From Bin5 sp009843665 (GTDB lineage: Bacteria; Chloroflexota; Anaerolineae; Caldilineales; Caldilineaceae): a stretch of DNA of 64,000 nt. Positions 8,289-16,290 of the stretch are shown here, piece by piece. Position 1 is the stretch's first letter; every line of letters starts with the position of its first letter. The stretch spans positions 434,001 through 498,000 of the forward strand of contig OZ244818.1 in the NCBI GenBank assembly GCA_965220285.1. The letters run 5' to 3'. Below the pieces are notes generated by a model, which saw nothing but the letters and a program-made list of their open reading frames with translations, ran no database searches and was not told where the DNA came from. The position numbers were made by a program, and so were the translations under genes.

Positions 8289-9080
8289 TCAAGGTTTAGA
8301 TGATTCGGGCGGGACAAAGCCTTGTCCACCTTCCAAAGGGTTGAACCAGGCGAGCTGGTCGCCAAATGCGACGACATCGCCGAACACGAGCACTGCCGGA
8401 GCGCGAATCTCAGCTAATTCCATCGCTCGGGCCAGTCCGGCCACTGTTGAGCGGGCCACTTTCTGATGCACGGTCGATGCACTTGCTATTGCGGCGGCCG
8501 GGGAATCCGGATCGCGGCCGTGCTCGACCAGGGTCTTACAGATCTTTTCCGCAGGACGAACAGCCATCAGTACTACAAGGGTGGGCACCTTCGCCATCAG
8601 TGACCAGTTGATATGTGACTCGTCCTTGGCGGGATCTTCGTAGCCGGCAACAACGGTAAAAGCGCTCGCCTGACCGCGATGGGTGACCGGGATACCGGCG
8701 TAGGCAGGCGCGGCAGTGGCCGAGCTAATGCCGGGCACAACCTCATAGTCCAGTCCGGCTGCGACAAGAGCCAGACACTCCTCTCCTCCACGGCCAAAGA
8801 CAAAGCCATCGCCGCCTTTCAGACGCACGACTTTAAGCCCTGCCTGCACGCGCTCCACAAGCAATGCATTGATGCCTTCCTGGGTCATTGCCCTGGGTGC
8901 ATAGCCCCGCTTGCCGGCAAAGATTCTCTCGGCCTGGGGGTGTACCTCATCCAATAGTTCCTGGGCGATCAGCCTGTCGTAGATAACGACGTCGGCAGCG
9001 CGCAGCAGTGCAAGGCCGCGTACGCTAATCAGGTCGGCGCGTCCGGGTCCGGCGCCGACAATGTAAGCCTTACCCTTCAT
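8289..9080 (-). CDS. cobA: Uroporphyrinogen-III C-methyltransferase (SUMT)
   Basis: This SAM-dependent enzyme methylates uroporphyrinogen III at C2 and C7 to give precorrin-2, the branch point to siroheme and cobalamin. The 263-residue length matches single-domain CobA/SUMT. Motifs are VGAGPGR at 8-14, YDRLI at 34-38, RLKGGDGFVFGRGGEE at 86-101 and the SAM/substrate segment from PGISS (116) to THRG (136). It lies 68 bp downstream of the precorrin-2 dehydrogenase gene on the same strand, so the two steps split between separate proteins here are fused as CysG in enterobacteria. No sulfite or nitrite reductase is nearby to show the end use. Confidence 0.92.
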   Translation of the reverse strand: MKGKAYIVGAGPGRADLISVRGLALLRAADVVIYDRLIAQELLDEVHPQAERIFAGKRGYAPRAMTQEGINALLVERVQAGLKVVRLKGGDGFVFGRGGEECLALVAAGLDYEVVPGISSATAAPAYAGIPVTHRGQASAFTVVAGYEDPAKDESHINWSLMAKVPTLVVLMAVRPAEKICKTLVEHGRDPDSPAAAIASASTVHQKVARSTVAGLARAMELAEIRAPAVLVFGDVVAFGDQLAWFNPLEGGQGFVPPESSKP

Positions 9081-9148
9081 GTATTACGCACCTTTCGGAC
9101 AGGGGAGTCTGGAACGACAGATTTTGAGGTGAACAAGCGGCAGTTGTC

Positions 9149-9604
9149 TTACGGCTCGCGGTCCAATAGAGCGGCGATGAGGTCGCGGGCGGAGGTGGCA
9201 TTGCCGGGCCGTCCGGAATAGGTGCTGACGGAAACGATGAGATCGTCCTTTCGGGTGACAGCGGGCGAGTGAAAGTTGCCTTCAGCCGGAGCGTCGGCCA
9301 CGTTGACGAGGAGCTTCATCCTGTGCGCGGCCTGCGCAATTTCACGGTTGACATGGCGCACATTGGTCGCGGCAAAAACGAGTGCAGCGTCGTTCAGGTC
9401 ACCTTCTCTGTAGCTGCGCCGTGTCCACTCGATCTTGCCTGATTCGGCCCAGGCGGTAATCTGCTCGGTTGCGGACGGGCTGACCAGGCGAACGGGCGCT
9501 TCTCCGGCCAGCAGGCTACGTACCTTGCGCTCGCCGACAGTTCCACCACCGACGACCACGGCAATTCGTCCGCCGAGCGATGTAACGGTCAGAGGATATC
9601 GCAT
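9149..9604 (-). CDS. Precorrin-2 dehydrogenase / sirohydrochlorin ferrochelatase domain
   Basis: This 151-residue protein corresponds to the N-terminal NAD-dependent domain of CysG (Met8/SirC type), which oxidises precorrin-2 to sirohydrochlorin and may insert iron. The Rossmann motif GGGTVGERK is at 19-27. The conserved block VNVADAPAEGNFHSPA at about 95-110 includes the aspartate used in catalysis, and residues after it (VTRKDDLIVSVSTYSGRPG) match the family. Proteins of this group are often about 200 residues, so the helical C-terminal dimer region is short. It sits 19 bp after folKP and 68 bp before cobA, giving a siroheme module inside a cofactor operon. Confidence 0.85.
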   Translation of the reverse strand: MRYPLTVTSLGGRIAVVVGGGTVGERKVRSLLAGEAPVRLVSPSATEQITAWAESGKIEWTRRSYREGDLNDAALVFAATNVRHVNREIAQAAHRMKLLVNVADAPAEGNFHSPAVTRKDDLIVSVSTYSGRPGNATSARDLIAALLDREP

Positions 9605-9623
9605 GGTGTTGCCACTCCTTGCT

Positions 9624-11078
9624 TCATATTTTCGAATGTGACCGCCGGCTGGAGGAACCTGTCAAAATCGCGTCGACGACTCGCATCGCCTGCAGGTTTT
9701 CGCGGACGTCATGGACGCGCACGACCTGCGCGCCGCGCTCCACGGCCATTGTATTGGCCGCGATCGTGGCAGGCAGCCTATCCTGCACCGGGACGCCACC
9801 TGCCATTTTGCCCAGAAAGCCCTTGCGTGAACAGCCGAAAAGAAGTGGGTAGCCCAGTTCCTGGAACTCATCCAGGCGAGAGATGAGGGCGGCATGTTCC
9901 GCGGGCGTCTTTCCGAATCCGATACCCGGGTCGATGATGCGGTGCCAGCGCGGAACACCTTCGAGTCGAGCCAGTTCAAGAGCCGCGGATAGTTCCTTGC
10001 GCACGTCTGCCACAATGTCATTTGACGTTTCTGAAGGCGCGGGACGCGGGTCGACTTGCGGGTGCCCGGACGGTGGGCCGGTACGGAGGGGTGCTCGGTT
10101 GTCCATGAGTACAAGTGGAACGCGGCGTCGAGACGACAGCGCGGCCATGCCGTTGGAAGCTGAAGGCCCCGAGGACGAAGATTTCGAGGTTAACACTTCC
10201 TCGCCTACGCCTGATTCGGCAGTTTGATGGCCTTTACGCAGACCTGACACGTCATTCAGCCAGACGGCGCCGGCGTCGAGGGCCGCCTCCGCGACCTCGA
10301 CACGAAAGGTATCGACCGAAATGGGAACGTCTACGGCATTGCGCAGGGCGGTGATCACTGGAACAATCCGGTCGATCTCCTCTTCTACAGACAGAAAGGC
10401 GTGACCGGGGCGAGTGGAATATCCTCCTACATCCAGGACGTCGGCTCCTGCGGCAGTAAAGCGGCTCGCTTGCGCCAGTGCTTCCGCCAGCGGATCAGTC
10501 GCCTTGCCAAGTCCGTCGCCTGAAAAGGAGTCCGGTGTGACGTTGAGAATGCCCATCACTCGGGTGCCTTGCCCCCAGTGCCAGATTGAATCACCTAGCG
10601 GCATTACGCGTGGCGGGAGCGGTTTTTGAAGCCGCTGCCAGAGTTTCTGCACTGTCACTTCCAAGAGAGGATGAATCAGATCCCTGTCCAGGTCCAAGAG
10701 GGGAGCCAGCACAAAGTCTCGTTCGGGCAAAAGGAGGTGGGGAATCTTCAATTCGGGCGTATCGATGACGGCGTCGTCGTAGAACAGGATATCAAGATCG
10801 ATGACGCGCGGTCCATAGCGGATTGAGGGTGTCCTTCCGAGGGCGGCTTCCGTCTCCTTGACAGCGCGTAGCAGTTCTGACGGCGAAAGTTGTGTGGAGA
10901 CCTTGCAGACCGCGTTGAGGAAGAGCGGCTGATCCGTCACCAGCATCGGAATGGTTTCGTAGAGATGCGAAGTCTCCACAATGGTCACGTACGACGACAT
11001 TTCATTCAAAGCAGCGTGGAGATACCCGGCGCGATTTCCGATGTTGCTGCCCAGGGCAATGAAGGATGAGTGGGGCAT
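9624..11078 (-). CDS. Bifunctional HPPK-DHPS (FolK-FolP fusion) with insertion in the DHPS domain
   Basis: The protein joins two successive folate enzymes: pyrophosphokinase (residues about 1-150) and dihydropteroate synthase (about 172-475). HPPK features are ALGSNIG at 8-14, PLFLNAV at 51-57 and the Asp pair in RVIDLDILFYDD at 91-102. DHPS features are MGILNVTPDSFS at 175-186, NDVSGLR at 275-281, DPGIGFGKT at 383-391, SRK at 417-419 and RVHD at 454-457. Two stretches, about 283-316 and 333-352, are additional and of low complexity (Ser/Gly/Pro-rich). The usual LMHMRG segment reads LMDNRAP, so the histidine is absent. All other catalytic motifs remain. It is the first gene of the minus-strand cofactor operon. 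Confidence 0.88.
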   Translation of the reverse strand: MPHSSFIALGSNIGNRAGYLHAALNEMSSYVTIVETSHLYETIPMLVTDQPLFLNAVCKVSTQLSPSELLRAVKETEAALGRTPSIRYGPRVIDLDILFYDDAVIDTPELKIPHLLLPERDFVLAPLLDLDRDLIHPLLEVTVQKLWQRLQKPLPPRVMPLGDSIWHWGQGTRVMGILNVTPDSFSGDGLGKATDPLAEALAQASRFTAAGADVLDVGGYSTRPGHAFLSVEEEIDRIVPVITALRNAVDVPISVDTFRVEVAEAALDAGAVWLNDVSGLRKGHQTAESGVGEEVLTSKSSSSGPSASNGMAALSSRRRVPLVLMDNRAPLRTGPPSGHPQVDPRPAPSETSNDIVADVRKELSAALELARLEGVPRWHRIIDPGIGFGKTPAEHAALISRLDEFQELGYPLLFGCSRKGFLGKMAGGVPVQDRLPATIAANTMAVERGAQVVRVHDVRENLQAMRVVDAILTGSSSRRSHSKI

Positions 11079-11426
11079 GGTTCACCGGCTGAAGCTACTA
11101 TTGCGGTTCAAGTCAGGTAGTCCAAGTCAAAGTCGAGACAGTCGCGCATGACCGCGTTTCGTGCCGCGGACCCTTTATTCGACCCAGCGCTAAACCGGGA
11201 GGGTCTGAGGCCGATTATATACGTTTTGGCATTCGACAGCAGCATTGAATTTTGGCGGGATGCCTATTCTCAGCGCTTCAGGTATAATTCAGGTGACTGA
11301 ATTGGCTTGTAAAGATCAGGTCCTATCCCCCTGTGTTCATCCCTATGCTTGTTCTGAGCGCGGCACTCTCTGCCCACTGCAGAACGACGGATCCATCGAC
11401 GCCGTAGTCAGCGGAAGCAACAAGAC
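11079..11426. other. Divergent intergenic region
   Basis: This 348-bp gap separates the folKP operon (minus) from the PhyH gene (plus). A TATAAT occurs at 11283-11288 but no acceptable -35 lies 15-19 bp upstream. No RNA gene, repeat or coding sequence can be supported. Confidence 0.5.
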
Positions 11427-12230
11427 ATGGACGAATTGAGTATCGACTATCAGCTTACCGCAGAACAGATCGACTCATACCGCCGCGACGGTTTTGTGAA
11501 GCTGCCCCATGTACTTTCGCAGGCGGTGCTGACCGAGTACGGGGATGAATTCACTCGCCTTGTCCATGAATTGAACAGTCAAGCCCTTCCCTTGGCGGAG
11601 CGAAACACATACGGCAAGGCATTTCTGCAGATACCCAATTTGTGGGAACACAGCGAAATTGTAAAGACTTTCGTCCTCTGCCGTCGTTTGGGCAAGATCG
11701 CGGCCGAGCTGATGGGCGTTGGCGGCGTGCGGATGTATCACGATCAGGCGCTCTACAAGGAGCCGGGAGGCGGCTTTACTCCATGGCATGTCGACCAGTT
11801 TTACTGGCCGCTTTCAAACGACAATTCCATCACGGCCTGGATTCCCTTGCAGGCGGTCCCGTTGGAGATGGGACCTCTTTCATTCTGCGTTGGGAGCCAC
11901 AAGTTGCTGAAGAACAGGGACCTTTCAATTAGTGACGAGAGTGAACAGAAGATCGGACGTACTTTGCACGATTACCCGAAATCCGTTTCCCCATTTGCAG
12001 CTGGGGATGTCAGCTTCCATTCCGGCTGGACCTTTCACCGGGCGGGGCCGAATCGAAGCGACCAGATGCGCGCGGTCATGACCATCATCTACATGGAGGA
12101 CGGGATGCGGGTTGCCCCACCGAAGAACGAGAGTCAGCAGAGAGATTGGGATCGCTGGCTGCCCGGCGCCCAGTTAGGTGAAATAATCGACACTCATTTG
12201 AATCCAGTTATCTACTCTGCCCGCGATTGA
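11427..12230 (+). CDS. Phytanoyl-CoA dioxygenase (PhyH) family protein
   Basis: This is a probable Fe(II)/2-oxoglutarate-dependent oxygenase of 267 residues. The double-stranded beta-helix carries the iron triad: H121 and D123 in WHVDQFYW, and H204 in WTFHRAGPN. R215, eleven residues later, is placed to bind 2-oxoglutarate. The segment ITAWIPLQAVPLEMGPLSFCVGSHK (135-159 region) is typical of bacterial PhyH proteins. Such proteins hydroxylate diverse small molecules and the substrate cannot be read from sequence. It leads a plus-strand run with an alcohol dehydrogenase, sugar isomerase and Gfo/Idh/MocA enzyme, which suggests oxidative degradation of a plant- or algae-derived compound; that is inference. 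Confidence 0.88.
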   Translation: MDELSIDYQLTAEQIDSYRRDGFVKLPHVLSQAVLTEYGDEFTRLVHELNSQALPLAERNTYGKAFLQIPNLWEHSEIVKTFVLCRRLGKIAAELMGVGGVRMYHDQALYKEPGGGFTPWHVDQFYWPLSNDNSITAWIPLQAVPLEMGPLSFCVGSHKLLKNRDLSISDESEQKIGRTLHDYPKSVSPFAAGDVSFHSGWTFHRAGPNRSDQMRAVMTIIYMEDGMRVAPPKNESQQRDWDRWLPGAQLGEIIDTHLNPVIYSARD

Positions 12231-12352
12231 CGATTGCGCTGCGCCCTCTCTTACCGGGCCGGAGGCATTGTGTGACGCATACCATCCACGGACTGAGGGC
12301 AGCAGGTGGGCGTTGTTGGGTGAATCGACGAGATACGCAGGAGCAGTTCTGA

Positions 12353-13378
12353 ATGAAAGGTGTAGCCAAACTAAGACCTGGCGTGGGCCAAGTGGGTCTG
12401 CTGGACGCTCCCGAGCCGACGGCAATCCCGGGCCATGTCGTTATCGAAGTGACGGCTGCCGGGCTTTGCGGGACTGACGTACATATCTATCACGACGAGT
12501 ACCCGTGTCGGCCACCGGTGATCCTCGGCCACGAAGTTGCGGGAAAGATCGTTGATGTTGGCAGCGGCGACTCCCGATTTCGAACTGGGAGTTCGGTGAC
12601 CAGCGAACCCAACTTCACGCTGTGCGGAACATGCCCCTTTTGCCGTGCGGGGATGCCGTATCATTGCTCGAAGCGGGCGTCGATTGGAAGCGGTGTAAAC
12701 GGGGCGTTTGCGCGCTACGTGCTTGTGAAGGAACGATCGGTGCATCTGTTACCTGAAGGTGTGGACGAATGGACGGGTGCGTTGACCGAGCCGCTGGCCT
12801 GCTGCGTCCACGCGCTGGAAAACTCGAGGATTGAACCGGGTGACCTGGCGGTGATCACGGGCCCGGGCGCCATCGGTCTGATGATGCTGCAGGTGGTAAA
12901 GGCGGCCGGTGCACAGGCGGTAGTGATTGGTACGGAAACGGACGAAGCGCGACTCGAACTGGCGCGGCAGCTCGGGGCGGACGAGACCTTGATAGCGGGC
13001 AAAGATGACCTCCACAAGTTTGTGATAGAGCGCAGCGATGGTCTCGGTGCGGATATCGCCTTTGAATGTTCCGGCGCAGGGCCCGGCGCGCAGACGGCCC
13101 TTGATCTGGTGCGACACAGAGGGCGCTATGTGCAGGTGGGTCTTTTCGGCAAGCCGGTGATGTGGGATCTTGAGCAGGTTTGCGTCAAGGAGGTGCAGGT
13201 ACAGGGCACTTTCGCCACGGTAGCCAGTTCCTGGCGCAAGACCCTAGCTCTGCTACAGTCCGGACAGTTGCGGACGGCACCATTGATCAGCCACCGCCTG
13301 CCGTTGGAGGCGTGGCAAGAAGCTTTTGATCTGTTCGAGGGCCGAGAAGGCGTGAAGATCGTGTTTTCGCCAGAGTAG
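12353..13378 (+). CDS. Zinc-dependent alcohol dehydrogenase (sorbitol/threonine dehydrogenase type)
   Basis: This is a medium-chain NAD(P)-dependent dehydrogenase of 341 residues that likely oxidises a polyol or secondary alcohol. The catalytic zinc ligands are C39 (AGLCGTD) and H60-E61 (LGHEVAG); the structural zinc is held by C91, C94, C97 and C105. The Rossmann motif GPGAIG is near residue 169. The opening MKGVAKL and the ACCVHALE segment before the nucleotide fold match the L-threonine / L-idonate / sorbitol dehydrogenase branch. It starts 122 bp after the PhyH gene on the same strand and may act in the same pathway. Substrate unknown. Confidence 0.88.
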   Translation: MKGVAKLRPGVGQVGLLDAPEPTAIPGHVVIEVTAAGLCGTDVHIYHDEYPCRPPVILGHEVAGKIVDVGSGDSRFRTGSSVTSEPNFTLCGTCPFCRAGMPYHCSKRASIGSGVNGAFARYVLVKERSVHLLPEGVDEWTGALTEPLACCVHALENSRIEPGDLAVITGPGAIGLMMLQVVKAAGAQAVVIGTETDEARLELARQLGADETLIAGKDDLHKFVIERSDGLGADIAFECSGAGPGAQTALDLVRHRGRYVQVGLFGKPVMWDLEQVCVKEVQVQGTFATVASSWRKTLALLQSGQLRTAPLISHRLPLEAWQEAFDLFEGREGVKIVFSPE

Positions 13379-13513
13379 GGATTCTCTGAGGCGGCAGCGG
13401 ACGCTTACCGATCGCTGGCGGTGTTGCCGGAGTTGGGCTATTCACTCGGGCATTGCACGCGTGCTATACTGCGCTCATCCATCGAAACTGTATCCCATTC
13501 CCAAACTCTTTGC

Positions 13514-14599
13514 ATGTCTGAGGTCGTACGCTCCACGATTCCGGCGGGCCGACGGTGTCCCAGTTGCGGTTCACGGGTTGCCCAGAACGCTGAGACCTGC
13601 TACTTCTGCGGTCATGAACTGACCGGAACTCCCAGGACAAGGCCTGCGCGCCTAAATGTACGCGATGCAGTTCTGGCGCTCACTTTGCTGGCGATCGTGA
13701 TCGGCTGGTGGCAGTTCGGCAGTCTTGGCGTGAACTTCCAGAGGACGAACGGAGCCCAAACCGAGTCCAGCCCGACCTCGCTGGAGCCTGCAGATGCCCA
13801 GCCAACGACCGACCCGGACGTTCAGGAATCCGGCATCTCTGTTGGCCGCCACACGGTGCAGTCAGGGGAAACCTTGCTTGGAATCGCCGGACGCTATGGG
13901 GTGACAGTAGAGGAGATCCAGGCTGCCAATAATCTAAGCGGAACGCTGATCCGGGCGGGTGATGAATTACTCATTCCGGTCGCGGCATCGATCTCCGAGG
14001 ATGGAGGCAACGGCGCGCCGACGATTTCCACGGTGTTCAGCTACGTGGTCAGATCTGGCGATACGGTAATATCGATCGCCGTTCGCTTCGGAACGACAGT
14101 TGCGGCTATTCAGGAGGCAAATAATATCGGGCCGGACGATCTGATCAGACCTGAGCAGGTATTACAGTTGCCAGTATCAGGCGTCCCCTCAAACATTCTG
14201 GCGGTGGAGGGAACCGCCCCCTCGCAGCGGGACACGAACTCGGGTCAGGTGTATATGCCACTGAAGCTGCTGGGGCCGGAAGACGGCGAAAGGATTCCCC
14301 AATCCGAGGATGTTTTGTTTCGCTGGCTGAGCGGCGGGCTATTGGAAGAGAATGAGTGGTACGTCCTCTACATTTGGCCGTTGGAGGGGTTATTCGAATT
14401 GCCGCCCCCTGTTTGGACGAAGGCCACCAGCTACCGGTTGCCAAGCCAGTGGGCGCCGCCCCCCGATCGGGACGTCACTTACAGGTGGCAGACTTCGGTT
14501 GTGCGGGTAATGGCAGGACAGGAAGGAGAATTGAGTCTCGAGGCGGCGAGCGAGCCTGGAGATGTACGCGGTTTCGAGTGGTTTGGTGGCGGAAACTGA
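13514..14599 (+). CDS. Membrane-anchored protein with N-terminal zinc ribbon and two LysM domains
   Basis: The 361-residue product has an unusual order. A cytoplasmic zinc ribbon (CPSC and CYFC, cysteines at 15, 18, 29 and 32) is followed by a single membrane helix at about 52-72, a Ser/Thr/Pro linker, two LysM domains (about 113-157 and 177-221) and a C-terminal region of about 120 residues rich in W and P. LysM domains bind N-acetylglucosamine-containing glycans such as peptidoglycan. The ATG at 13514 is chosen because it begins just before the zinc ribbon; the frame is open from 13421 but that part looks uncoded. Topology suggests a sensor or tether linking the cell wall to a cytoplasmic partner. 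Function unknown. Confidence 0.75.
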   Translation: MSEVVRSTIPAGRRCPSCGSRVAQNAETCYFCGHELTGTPRTRPARLNVRDAVLALTLLAIVIGWWQFGSLGVNFQRTNGAQTESSPTSLEPADAQPTTDPDVQESGISVGRHTVQSGETLLGIAGRYGVTVEEIQAANNLSGTLIRAGDELLIPVAASISEDGGNGAPTISTVFSYVVRSGDTVISIAVRFGTTVAAIQEANNIGPDDLIRPEQVLQLPVSGVPSNILAVEGTAPSQRDTNSGQVYMPLKLLGPEDGERIPQSEDVLFRWLSGGLLEENEWYVLYIWPLEGLFELPPPVWTKATSYRLPSQWAPPPDRDVTYRWQTSVVRVMAGQEGELSLEAASEPGDVRGFEWFGGGN

Positions 14600-15205
14600 G
14601 TTGTGACTCAGGTATTCCAAATTCGGTTCGGTCCCCTTGTGTCCCCCAAAACCGATAACTTAGATGAGGCCGGACTTTGACGCAGGTGCCGCCGGACGCC
14701 GCGTTCGGAAGAGCTTGCCTTTGCCGTTCTGCGAGGCAAAGCCGTTCCGATGGTGGCACGAGATTCCAATTCGCCGGCGACGGTACGCGACGCGGTTATG
14801 GGTGAATCCGGTCACCGATGCGGACCCAGGATACCTGCAATCTCTCTGAGCACTCAGGCGGACAGCAGATCATTTCAGGCAGATAGGGATGTCATCCACC
14901 TGGGTCTTGGGTTGGCATATCGGAACGATGGTTGTATAGTAGGCGCGTCTCTGAAATCTGGCTGCAAGCGCAGTCGCGGTCGGTTTGCGACAGCCTCTTG
15001 CCGGCGGCGTTCTACTGCTTGCAAAGCACTTTTGGTGAGCTTGAGGGTCATTATCGCCCGACCCATTTCGTGATTCAGAGTCGAACTCAGGCTTTCCCTC
15101 TTTCCCATCTTTGGATGCAAGGAAACCGCGACCGAGCCGCTATTCTTCTACTCTAGATTTCCAAACTGAGAAGCCAACTGACTCAACGACATTAAGGAGG
15201 AATTC
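14600..15205. other. 606-bp intergenic region without a supported gene
   Basis: No convincing gene is visible. A minus-strand frame at 14875-15120 (81 codons) lacks a ribosome-binding site and resembles no known family. One good promoter candidate at 14912-14940 is listed separately. The region ends with an AAGGAGG ribosome site directly before the sugar isomerase gene. Confidence 0.5.
14912..14940 (+). promoter_or_regulatory. Candidate sigma70-type promoter for the isomerase/oxidoreductase genes
   Basis: TTGGCA (14912-14917) and TATAGT (14935-14940) are separated by exactly 17 bp. It would give a 5' leader of about 260 nt before the isomerase gene at 15206. The spacing and box quality are good; the long leader is the main doubt. 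Confidence 0.45.
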
Positions 15206-16204
15206 ATGCCGCGACCAGTAACGCTCTTCACAGGTCAGTGGGCGGACTTGCCCTTCGAAACCATCTGCGAAAAAGCGAAGTCATTCGGTTATGATGGTCT
15301 TGAGCTTGCCTGTTGGGGCGACCATTTTGAGGTGGACAAGGCCCTGGAGGATGACAGCTATGTCCAAGGGCGCTGGGACACACTGAACAAGCATGGTCTG
15401 CAGTGTTTTGCCATCAGCAACCACTTGGTTGGACAGGCGGTCGCAGACCGCATCGACGAGCGCCACGAGAGCATACTTCCTCCGCGCCTCTGGGGCGACG
15501 GTACTGAAGACGGCGTACGCGCCCGCGCGGCAGAGGAGATGAAGAACACCGCGCGCGCAGCGGCCAAGTTTGGTGTGAAGGTTGTGCCCGGATTTACGGG
15601 ATCACCGATCTGGCACCTGGTCTACTCATTCCCTCCCAACCCGCCCGACTTCCTAGAGAAGGGCCTAGCGCTTTTTGCCGAACTGTGGACGCCGATACTG
15701 GATGTCTTCAGCGAGAACGGGGTGAAGTTCGGACTGGAAGTTCATCCGACCGAGATTGCTTTCGACATCCACAGCGCGCAGAATGCCATTGACGCCTTGA
15801 ACGGCCACGAGGCGTTCGGATTCAACTACGATCCCAGTCATTTCGGTTACCAGGGGGTGGATTACGTCGGTTTCATCCGCCGGTTTGCTGATCGCATCTT
15901 TCACGTGCACATGAAGGATGTTGGCTGGGCGGACAGCGGGAAGGAGGCAGGCGTCTTCGGGGGCCATGCCGAATTCGGCGACCACCGCCGCTTTTGGGAC
16001 TTCCGCTCAGTTGGACGCGGCAAGATCAATTTTGAGGAGATCATGCGGGCGTTGAACGATATCGGCTACAACGGGCCCCTCTCGATCGAATGGGAGGACG
16101 CGGGCATGGACCGAGAGCACGGTGCGACCGAATCATGCGCCTACACTCGACAGATTGACTTCGCTCCATCGGAGATTGCCTTTGACGCGGCCTTTGCCGA
16201 ATAG
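15206..16204 (+). CDS. Sugar phosphate isomerase/epimerase family TIM-barrel protein
   Basis: This 332-residue xylose-isomerase-like TIM barrel (AP_endonuc_2 fold) should bind a divalent metal. Likely ligands are E178 (GLEVHP), D209 (NYDPSHF), the HVH at 233-235 and E295 (SIEWED), spaced as in bacterial sugar epimerases and inosose dehydratases. Such enzymes interconvert keto-sugars or dehydrate inosose. It is preceded by a perfect AAGGAGG ribosome site and followed after 86 bp by a Gfo/Idh/MocA oxidoreductase. This pair is a common unit in which the oxidoreductase makes a 3-keto sugar that the barrel enzyme processes. The exact substrate is unknown. Confidence 0.85.
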   Translation: MPRPVTLFTGQWADLPFETICEKAKSFGYDGLELACWGDHFEVDKALEDDSYVQGRWDTLNKHGLQCFAISNHLVGQAVADRIDERHESILPPRLWGDGTEDGVRARAAEEMKNTARAAAKFGVKVVPGFTGSPIWHLVYSFPPNPPDFLEKGLALFAELWTPILDVFSENGVKFGLEVHPTEIAFDIHSAQNAIDALNGHEAFGFNYDPSHFGYQGVDYVGFIRRFADRIFHVHMKDVGWADSGKEAGVFGGHAEFGDHRRFWDFRSVGRGKINFEEIMRALNDIGYNGPLSIEWEDAGMDREHGATESCAYTRQIDFAPSEIAFDAAFAE

Positions 16205-16290
16205 ATGCCATTTTAGCCAGGGCGGGCGACCTGCGAGCAGGCGATTGCCCAAATCATGCAAGAAATCAGGAACAGAAGAGGGACTGAGCT

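Noticed and set aside
9081..9148. Possible cobalamin riboswitch at cobA
   Set aside because: The 68-bp gap is too short and lacks the conserved B12-box sequence.
11283..11288. TATAAT upstream of the PhyH gene
   Set aside because: No -35 box at an acceptable distance, and no extended -10 TG.
14875..15120. 81-codon minus-strand frame in the gap before the isomerase gene
   Set aside because: No ribosome-binding site, no recognisable family, and it overlaps the candidate promoter for the next gene.
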